64,000 bases of DNA from NCBI RefSeq assembly GCF_002980625.1, contig NZ_PVLR01000024.1, positions 62,001 to 126,000 on the forward strand, read 5' to 3'. This DNA comes from Malikia spinosa. Lineage in GTDB: Bacteria > Pseudomonadota > Gammaproteobacteria > Burkholderiales > Burkholderiaceae_C. The notes under the pieces were generated by a model that saw only the letters and a list, made by a program, of their open reading frames with translations, did not search any database and was not told the origin of the DNA. A program made the translations under genes and the position numbers. Below, in pieces: positions 58,915 through 64,000 of this stretch (positions within the stretch are counted from its first letter, which is position 1; every line of letters starts with the position of its first letter).

Positions 58915-59502
58915 ATGACCGCACCTGAACAGCTCAGCAAACGGGCCTTTGCCGATCGCATCGGCGTCAAGCCCAGCTACGTGCGCCAACTGGAGATTGA
59001 CGGCCGACTGGTGCTCACGCCCGACGGAAAGGCCGTCCTGGTGGCCGAGTCCATCGCCCGCATCGAGGCCACGCGCGACCCGAGCAAGCAGGCGGTGGCC
59101 GAGCGCCATGCCACCGAGCGCGGCGCGCCGGCCCTGACTGGGCATGATCGCGCGCCAGTTGGCGATGATGAGTCGGTAGTTGATGAAATGCCGCTTCCCC
59201 AGTATGACTTCCAAATCTCCAAGGCCAAGAGAGAGCATTGGGCTGCTGAGCGCGAGCAAGCTGCCTTCCGCAAGGAGGCTGGTGAGCTGATCGAGCGCGC
59301 CGAGCATATTGCCGCCTTTGCCCGCGCGGGCGCCAATCTGCGCGCCAAGCTGGAAGCCTGGTCCGCCGTACTGCCGCCACAGTTGGTGGGCCGCGATGAG
59401 GCTGCAATTCGGTCCACGCTGGTGGAGCAGTTGGAACAGGTGCTGCGCGAGCTGGCAACCGCCATCACTGCCCAGGCGCAGGAGACGGCTCATGCTGGCT
59501 GA
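58915..59502 (+). CDS. Terminase small subunit-like protein
   Basis: A 195-residue protein. The N-terminal helix-turn-helix LSKRAFADRIGVKPSYVRQL is like the Nu1 DNA-binding domain; AKREHWAAEREQAAFRKEAG is a long helix for oligomerisation; the C-terminus LEQVLRELATAITAQ should contact the large subunit. It recognises the phage packaging site. The end overlaps the large subunit gene by 11 bp. Confidence 0.85.
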   Translation: MTAPEQLSKRAFADRIGVKPSYVRQLEIDGRLVLTPDGKAVLVAESIARIEATRDPSKQAVAERHATERGAPALTGHDRAPVGDDESVVDEMPLPQYDFQISKAKREHWAAEREQAAFRKEAGELIERAEHIAAFARAGANLRAKLEAWSAVLPPQLVGRDEAAIRSTLVEQLEQVLRELATAITAQAQETAHAG

Positions 59503-61411
59503 GTCCATGAGCTTTTTTTGCTCGCCGGAGGTCGGCCTGCGCGCCATGGCCCGAGCTCTGGCCCCGCGCAAAGCCCTCACCGTCAGCCAATGGGCTGATG
59601 ACAACCGGCACCTCTCCAGCAAAGGCAGTTCCGTTACCGGGGAGTGGGTGACCGATCGCAACCCGCCGCTGCGCGAGCCGATGGACTGCCTGAGCGCGCG
59701 CAGCAATGTGCGCGATGTAGTGCTGATGTTCCCGATCCAGTTCGGCAAGACCGAGGTAGCCGTCAACGCCTTGGGCTACTGCATGGACCACGACCCCTGC
59801 CCGGTGATGGTGTGCCTGCCCGGCGAGGTCAGCATGCAGAAGTGGGTGGCACAGAAGCTCAACCCGGCCATTGACGAATCTCCGGCCATGAAGCGGGCCC
59901 TTACCAGCGTTGCCAGCCGCGACGCCACCAACACTCGAACCTTCAAGGATTTCGCCGGCGGCCAGCTGTACGTCGAGCACGCCGGCAGCCCGAGTCGCCT
60001 GAAATCGACGACCGTGCGCAAGCTGATCGTGGATGAAGTGGATGAGTTCGCCAACAACTTCAGCGGCGGCGACGACCCGCTGGAAATGCTCAACGGCCGC
60101 ACCAGCGCTTTCCCCACCACCAGCCAGCGGTTGTACATCAGCACGCCGCAGATCAAGGGCATCAGCCGCATCGAGCAGCTGTGGCTGAAAAGCGACCAGC
60201 GTCGCTACCATGTGCCGTGCCCGCACTGCGGTCACCTGCAGCACCTGGAGTGGTCTGGCCTGCACTGGACACCCGACGTCAGCCAGGTCTGGTACACCTG
60301 CCAGGAGTGCGGCGCCCAGATCGACGAACACCACAAGACCGCCATGATCGCGGCCGGCCAGTGGATCCCTGGCAATCCAGGCGCCAAGGTGCGCGGCTAC
60401 CACATCAACTGCCTGTACTACCAGTTCGGCCTGGGCCCGCGCTGGGCCGAGCTGGCAGAGGCCTGGCGCGAAGTGCAGAGCGACCCCGCGCGCCACAAGA
60501 CCTTCATGAACGACCGTCTTGCCGAGCCCTGGGAAGACGCCGCCATGCGCGCCGTGCGCCACAACGCTATTGCCGACCGGGCCGAGCCATACAAGCTGCG
60601 CGTGGCACCCATGGGCGTGCTGGCCGTCACCGCCGGCGTGGACACGCAGGACAACCGCCTGGCCGTGCACATCACCGGCTGGGGCCGTGGCATGGCCTTC
60701 TGGACGCTGGATTACGTGGAGCTGATGGGCGACCCAGCCGACGACGCCGTGTGGGTCGCGCTGACCGAGCTGCTCAACACGCCGATCCAGCACGAGTGTG
60801 GTGCCACCCTGCGCATCGAGGCCATGGCCAACGACATGGGCGGCCACCGTGGCGAGGCGGTCAAGGCCTATGTGCGCGACCGGCGCGTGCGCCGGCCCAT
60901 GGTCATCTTCGGCGCCACCGCCAACAACGCGCCGGTGCTCGGAAAGGGCAAGTTGATGGACGTGGACTGGCGCGGTCGCGTGGACAAGCGCGGCGTCACC
61001 GTCTACCAGGTCGGTACCGTGGCGGCCAAGCACTGGTTGTACGGGCGCCTGTCCACTGACGCCGACAAGCCCAGCGACCAGCGCCAGACCCACTTCAGCC
61101 AAGACCTGGAGCCCAGCTACTTCGCTGGCCTGGTCAGCGAGACCTACAACCCGGCCAAGAACCGCTTCGACAAGCGCCGCGGCGCGCGCAACGAACCGCT
61201 GGACACCTGGGTCTACAGCTACGCCGCCGCGCACCACCCGGAGCTGCGGCTGCACCGCGCCACCAAGGCCGATTGGGACCGCCGCGAGGCACAGTTGCTG
61301 GCCATGGCCCAGGCAGGCAGCGCGCCTGCTGAGGTGCTGGTGCAAACCCAACCTGTTACCGCATCCACTGCGCCATCGACCAATCTGTTCGATCTTGCCT
61401 ACGGAAGCTGA
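59492..61411 (+). CDS. Terminase large subunit (GpA family)
   Basis: A 639-residue packaging motor of the lambda GpA type. LTVSQWADDNRHLSSKGSSV and the adenine-binding and Walker A-like FPIQFGKTEVAVNAL region lead the ATPase, with KLIVDEVDEF as Walker B. HVPCPHCGHLQHLEW and WYTCQECGA hold a zinc site. VTAGVDTQDNRLAVHITGWG begins the nuclease domain, and DTWVYSYAAAHHPE is near its end. It cuts concatemers and pumps DNA into the prohead. The start overlaps the small subunit by 11 bp. Confidence 0.96.
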   Translation: MLAESMSFFCSPEVGLRAMARALAPRKALTVSQWADDNRHLSSKGSSVTGEWVTDRNPPLREPMDCLSARSNVRDVVLMFPIQFGKTEVAVNALGYCMDHDPCPVMVCLPGEVSMQKWVAQKLNPAIDESPAMKRALTSVASRDATNTRTFKDFAGGQLYVEHAGSPSRLKSTTVRKLIVDEVDEFANNFSGGDDPLEMLNGRTSAFPTTSQRLYISTPQIKGISRIEQLWLKSDQRRYHVPCPHCGHLQHLEWSGLHWTPDVSQVWYTCQECGAQIDEHHKTAMIAAGQWIPGNPGAKVRGYHINCLYYQFGLGPRWAELAEAWREVQSDPARHKTFMNDRLAEPWEDAAMRAVRHNAIADRAEPYKLRVAPMGVLAVTAGVDTQDNRLAVHITGWGRGMAFWTLDYVELMGDPADDAVWVALTELLNTPIQHECGATLRIEAMANDMGGHRGEAVKAYVRDRRVRRPMVIFGATANNAPVLGKGKLMDVDWRGRVDKRGVTVYQVGTVAAKHWLYGRLSTDADKPSDQRQTHFSQDLEPSYFAGLVSETYNPAKNRFDKRRGARNEPLDTWVYSYAAAHHPELRLHRATKADWDRREAQLLAMAQAGSAPAEVLVQTQPVTASTAPSTNLFDLAYGS

Positions 61412-61415
61412 TCCT

Positions 61416-61730
61416 ATGACACCCGAGAACTCGACCCGCATGAAGAAATTCACCGACAACATCGACCCCGTGGCCGTGATCGAACAGGAGGCGCGCGCGG
61501 TCGCGCTGTCGTTTGGCGTCAGCACGCCGGACGATGCCGCCGCCGCCCTGGTCGAGCGGGTGCTGATGCGGTTGGGAGGAGGGCAGCTCTACCTGCCCAA
61601 GAGGTCCGCTCAGTTGCAACGTGCTCGGCACCAAGAGATTCGTGCCCGCTTCAAGGGCAACAATGTGGATGAACTGGCGCGAGAGTACGGGTTGACGTCG
61701 CGCAGCGTGAGGCGGATTGTGCAGGTTTGA
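61416..61730 (+). CDS. Mor transcription activator-like protein
   Basis: A 104-residue protein. The N-terminal part NIDPVAVIEQEARAVALSFG and GGGQLYLPKR resembles the dimer domain of Mu Mor; the C-terminal helix-turn-helix is GNNVDELAREYGLTSRSVRR. Mor activates middle promoters in phage Mu; here, directly after terminase, it might activate late or moron promoters. It starts 4 bp after the terminase stop. A CCGCA-TC-TGCGG hairpin lies at 61750-61761. Confidence 0.8.
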   Translation: MTPENSTRMKKFTDNIDPVAVIEQEARAVALSFGVSTPDDAAAALVERVLMRLGGGQLYLPKRSAQLQRARHQEIRARFKGNNVDELAREYGLTSRSVRRIVQV

Positions 61731-61783
61731 GAGGCGTGTTGCATATATACCGCATCTGCGGGTGCTTGGATATTGTTATCAAT

Positions 61784-61812
61784 TTGACTTTGTGGTTTAT
61801 CTTTGCTGAAAT
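61784..61812 (+). promoter_or_regulatory. Promoter of the AT-rich moron gene
   Basis: TTGACT at 61784-61789, a 17-bp spacer, and TGAAAT at 61807-61812, in a locally AT-rich stretch. It lies 33 bp before the gene start, so the gene can be expressed in the lysogen. Confidence 0.55.
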
Positions 61813-61844
61813 GTCACTTAGTAAAACACAACCGAGGACAAACG

Positions 61845-62534
61845 ATGATTTCTTTGTATTATTTTTTAATTGAGCACTGGAATGAAATTGTAATTAATCT
61901 TACTGCTAGTGCCATAGTATTTCCAGCGGAGGCATTAATAACAATATTTTGCATCAATAAATTAATTTCACGTCGAGAATATAAACGGTGGAGGCCGGCT
62001 CGTAGGAACGTTGTAAAAGTATTGTATGAGGCACATCGCACGTTATTCAATGCGGCACATCACGTTGTTGATCCTGGTTTCCATGTTGAAAAGAGGGGGC
62101 ATATGATTCCAGAAAGTGTAACGCAGGCGGATGCTAATTATTGGGGTAAATCTGTTTTCATACCACCTTTGGATGATGTTATGGATAGGCTTAAAAAAAC
62201 TATTGAGTACAATAATGCTGCACTTGATTCTGAATTTCTTCCGGCAATTTCTGATTTTTTAATCTCGGCAGAAGAGTTGCATGGAAATATTAAATTTATG
62301 ATTAATGCGTACAATCCAAAAAATCCTCAAGGTATTTCATGTTTTCATCCGCGAGAACATCTTTATAAGATGGAGTTGGTCTATAAAAAAATGATTAATA
62401 CATTTCCAGAGATAAAAAATGATTTTGGTAATGGCCCGGTGGCTATTTTGACGGCTGTGCAATTGGAAAAAATTTACGATAAGGCCGCATTGAGTAATAA
62501 TAAAATTGAGTTCATCGAGAATCGGGGTGTGTGA
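61845..62534 (+). CDS. AT-rich moron, membrane-anchored protein of unknown function (229 aa)
   Basis: A 229-residue protein with GAGGA seven bases before the ATG. Base composition and codon use are strikingly AT-rich (many AAT, ATT, TTA codons) compared with the flanking GC-rich genes, a sign of recent transfer. One membrane segment spans about residues 14-36 (IVINLTASAIVFPAEALITI); the rest is soluble, helical and Lys/Asn-rich (WRPARRNVVKVLYEAHRTLF, FLISAEELHGNIKFMINAYN). It has its own promoter and is bounded by inverted repeats. I do not recognise a family; exclusion or defence against other phages is a guess from location. Confidence 0.8.
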   Translation: MISLYYFLIEHWNEIVINLTASAIVFPAEALITIFCINKLISRREYKRWRPARRNVVKVLYEAHRTLFNAAHHVVDPGFHVEKRGHMIPESVTQADANYWGKSVFIPPLDDVMDRLKKTIEYNNAALDSEFLPAISDFLISAEELHGNIKFMINAYNPKNPQGISCFHPREHLYKMELVYKKMINTFPEIKNDFGNGPVAILTAVQLEKIYDKAALSNNKIEFIENRGV

Positions 62535-62555
62535 AATATTCTTTCGTAATAAATG

Positions 62556-62595
62556 CGGACATTTTTTTGTGACGCCTGTCAACTAGAAATGTCCG
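62556..62595. repeat. Inverted repeat at the right edge of the moron
   Basis: CGGACATTT (62556-62564) and AAATGTCCG (62587-62595) form a perfect 9-bp inverted repeat with a 22-nt loop that starts TTTT. It may be the moron terminator or a trace of its insertion. Confidence 0.55.
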
Positions 62596-62619
62596 AGCCA
62601 GCCCGGCAAAGTGCTGGGC

Positions 62620-62853
62620 ATGGGTATCTACAGCCACCTCAGCACCGATGAACTGACAGCCAAGCGCGACCGTCTGCTGGCCGCGCTTGAGTCGCGCCTG
62701 ACCGGCCCGAGCAGTGTGTCGTCCACCGGCCGCTCGGTCGGCTACCAGCACGCCAACCAGACCGCCGAGATCCGGCGCGAGCTGGACGCGATCAACGTCG
62801 AACTGTCGCGCCGCGATGGTGCCCCGGCCCGTGGCCCGATCTACCTGGTGTGA
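62620..62853 (+). CDS. gpW-family head-tail joining protein
   Basis: A 77-residue protein: MGIYSHLSTDELTAKRDRLL, AALESRLTG, TAEIRRELDAINVELSRRD and RGPIYLV. The layout, helix, beta hairpin, helix and R-G-P-x-x-V ending, matches lambda gpW, which plugs the portal after packaging. The ATG at 62620 was chosen; a GTG at 62611 is in frame. The portal gene overlaps its stop by 4 bp. Confidence 0.82.
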   Translation: MGIYSHLSTDELTAKRDRLLAALESRLTGPSSVSSTGRSVGYQHANQTAEIRRELDAINVELSRRDGAPARGPIYLV

Positions 62854-64000
62854 CGATCGTGGCAGGCATTCCGTCGCTCATCTCCAAAGGCTGGCGCTCC
62901 GCTGTATCGGTGCTCGGCCTTGGTGGTGGCGCGCAGATGTCTGCCCACCAGGCGGCTGGCAACAGCCTGCCGCTGATGAACTGGAACCCGCTGCGGGCCA
63001 GCGCCGACGCCGACACGCTGCCCGACCTGTCCACGCTGACGGCGCGCTCGCGCGATCTCGCGCGCAACAACGGCCTGATGGCCGGCGGCATGCAGACGCT
63101 GCGCGACAACATCGTCGGCGCGACGCTGCGTCTGAGTGCAACGCCCGACTACCGCCTGCTGGGCTGGAGTCGCGAGCAGGCGCGCGAGTGGGGCAACCAG
63201 ACCGAGTCCAAGTTCCGCACCTGGGCCGAGACCAACGAGTGTGACGCCTCTCGCACGCTCAATCTGCTGGGCCTGACGCTGCAGGCGCTGGGTGGAACCA
63301 TGCTCAATGGCGATGCGCTGGCCTTGCCGCTGTGGTTGCCAAGCCCAGGGCTGAAATGGAACACCCGGCTGCTGATGGTCGAGTCCGACCGCCTGTGCAC
63401 GCCGCAGGAGCTGCGCCACCGCGATGACATTCGGGGCGGCATCGAGTTCGATGTCTACGGCGCACCGATGGCATATTGCGTGCTCAAGCATCACCCGGGC
63501 GATTGGATCAGCACCCGATCGGGCTACCAGGAGTGGGAGCGCATTCCGGCGTACACCGCCTGGGGCCGCCGCCGCGTGCTGCACCTGCACGACAAGGAAC
63601 GCACCGGACAGAGCCGGGGCAAGCCCGTGGTCGCCAGCGTGATGACCGAATTCCACATGGCTGGCAAGTACGCAAGCAACGAGCTGCAGGCCAGCCTGGC
63701 CAACTCGCTGGTGGCGGCTTTCCTCGAGTCCGACTTGGACCCGACATCGGCCGCCGAGATTTTCGGCACCGATGTCAGCGGTGCCTGGAAGGACTTCGTG
63801 CGCCGCAAGCCCACGGTGCGCCAGATGGAGGGTGCCGCCATCCTGCCGCTGCCGCCCGGTGCCAAGCTCAACAGCTTCACCCCAGGGCGGCCGAACGCGG
63901 CCTTCGAGGCCTTCATGCTGGCGAGCCTGCGCAACATCGCCGCCGGCATGAACATGCCCTACGAGCTGCTGCTCAAGGACTTCAGCAAGACCAACTACTC
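62850..64000 (+). CDS. Phage portal protein, lambda type (partial)
   Basis: The frame opens at a GTG overlapping the gpW stop (GTGA) and is still open at the right edge, with 383 codons visible. TVIAGIPSL-type start, then LPLMNWNPLRASADADTLPD, RSRDLARNNGLMAGGMQTLR, DNIVGATLRLSA, VESDRLCTPQELRH, GGIEFDVYGAPMAYCVLKHH and NIAAGMNMPYELLLKDFSKT are standard for the lambda GpB portal family. The dodecameric portal is the channel for DNA packaging. The C-terminus and following capsid genes lie beyond the window. Confidence 0.95.
   Translation, partial: MTIVAGIPSLISKGWRSAVSVLGLGGGAQMSAHQAAGNSLPLMNWNPLRASADADTLPDLSTLTARSRDLARNNGLMAGGMQTLRDNIVGATLRLSATPDYRLLGWSREQAREWGNQTESKFRTWAETNECDASRTLNLLGLTLQALGGTMLNGDALALPLWLPSPGLKWNTRLLMVESDRLCTPQELRHRDDIRGGIEFDVYGAPMAYCVLKHHPGDWISTRSGYQEWERIPAYTAWGRRRVLHLHDKERTGQSRGKPVVASVMTEFHMAGKYASNELQASLANSLVAAFLESDLDPTSAAEIFGTDVSGAWKDFVRRKPTVRQMEGAAILPLPPGAKLNSFTPGRPNAAFEAFMLASLRNIAAGMNMPYELLLKDFSKTNY

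Larger units (their letters stand above)
39048..64000. mobile_element. Temperate prophage (right end outside window)
   Basis: From beside tRNA-Gly to the window edge the content is phage-like: tyrosine integrase and AlpA at the left, early minus-strand operon, CI/Cro switch, CII, primase-helicase, possible origin, terminase, gpW and portal. The structural genes continue past 64,000, so head, tail and lysis genes and the right attachment site are not seen. Module order and the lambda-type terminase, gpW and portal indicate a tailed phage. The exact left border is somewhere between 38,974 and 39,259. Confidence 0.93.

Overview
The window is about 64 kb of GC-rich DNA from a Gram-negative bacterium, most likely a betaproteobacterium. 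Pointers are the pst-phoU-phoB-phoR run, the rpmE2-rho-trxA block, a Gram-negative porin ending in the residues RHTF, ppk1-sixA, and a maoC/pta-ackA-DUF3141-CoA transferase-fabI cluster of the kind found beside polyhydroxyalkanoate metabolism. Genus cannot be fixed from sequence reading alone.

Positions 1-38.9 kb are chromosomal backbone. From the left: the end of a glycosyltransferase; an LplT-like lysophospholipid transporter; an OlsB-like acyltransferase coupled to an LpxH-like phosphatase; ppk1 and sixA; the acyl-CoA/acetate/PHA-like cluster (6.1-14.6 kb); a porin; ppx; and the complete phosphate operon pstSCAB-phoU-phoB-phoR (17.9-24.5 kb). Pho-box-like repeats (7 bp + 4 bp + 7 bp) stand in front of ppk1, the porin and pstS, so phosphate uptake, polyphosphate synthesis and possibly outer-membrane phosphate entry look like one PhoB regulon. 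Then come an ArnT-type glycosyltransferase, rpmE2, rho, trxA, a 2x[4Fe-4S] ferredoxin, azlCD, a Rid protein, a CorA-type transporter with an MgtE-like N-terminal region, a phytase-like esterase, a fusion of a FAD/NAD reductase with a patatin phospholipase, a dienelactone hydrolase and a DHH phosphoesterase.

At 38,974-39,047 lies tRNA-Gly(CCC) on the minus strand. From just beyond it to the end of the window runs a temperate phage genome (about 25 kb visible, right end not reached). Its left arm holds an integrase and AlpA, a tightly overlapping minus-strand operon of small early genes (40.5-45.1 kb), a run of small membrane and unknown proteins (45.5-48.8 kb), hicAB, a higBA-type toxin-antitoxin pair, a CI-like repressor diverging from a Cro-like protein, a CII-type regulator, a Toprim primase-helicase, an iteron-like array that may be the replication origin, and then late genes: terminase small and large subunits, a Mor-like activator, an AT-rich moron, gpW and a portal protein cut by the window end.

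The most interesting unexplained structures are in the prophage. Two leaders (53,068-53,134 and 53,848-53,908) share a compensated 10-bp helix that would bury the ribosome-binding site of the next gene. A family of hairpin leaders lies 14-28 nt before the starts of small minus-strand genes. A symmetrical array of GTGCGGTAT repeats follows the primase gene. In the backbone the reductase-patatin fusion is the most unusual protein.
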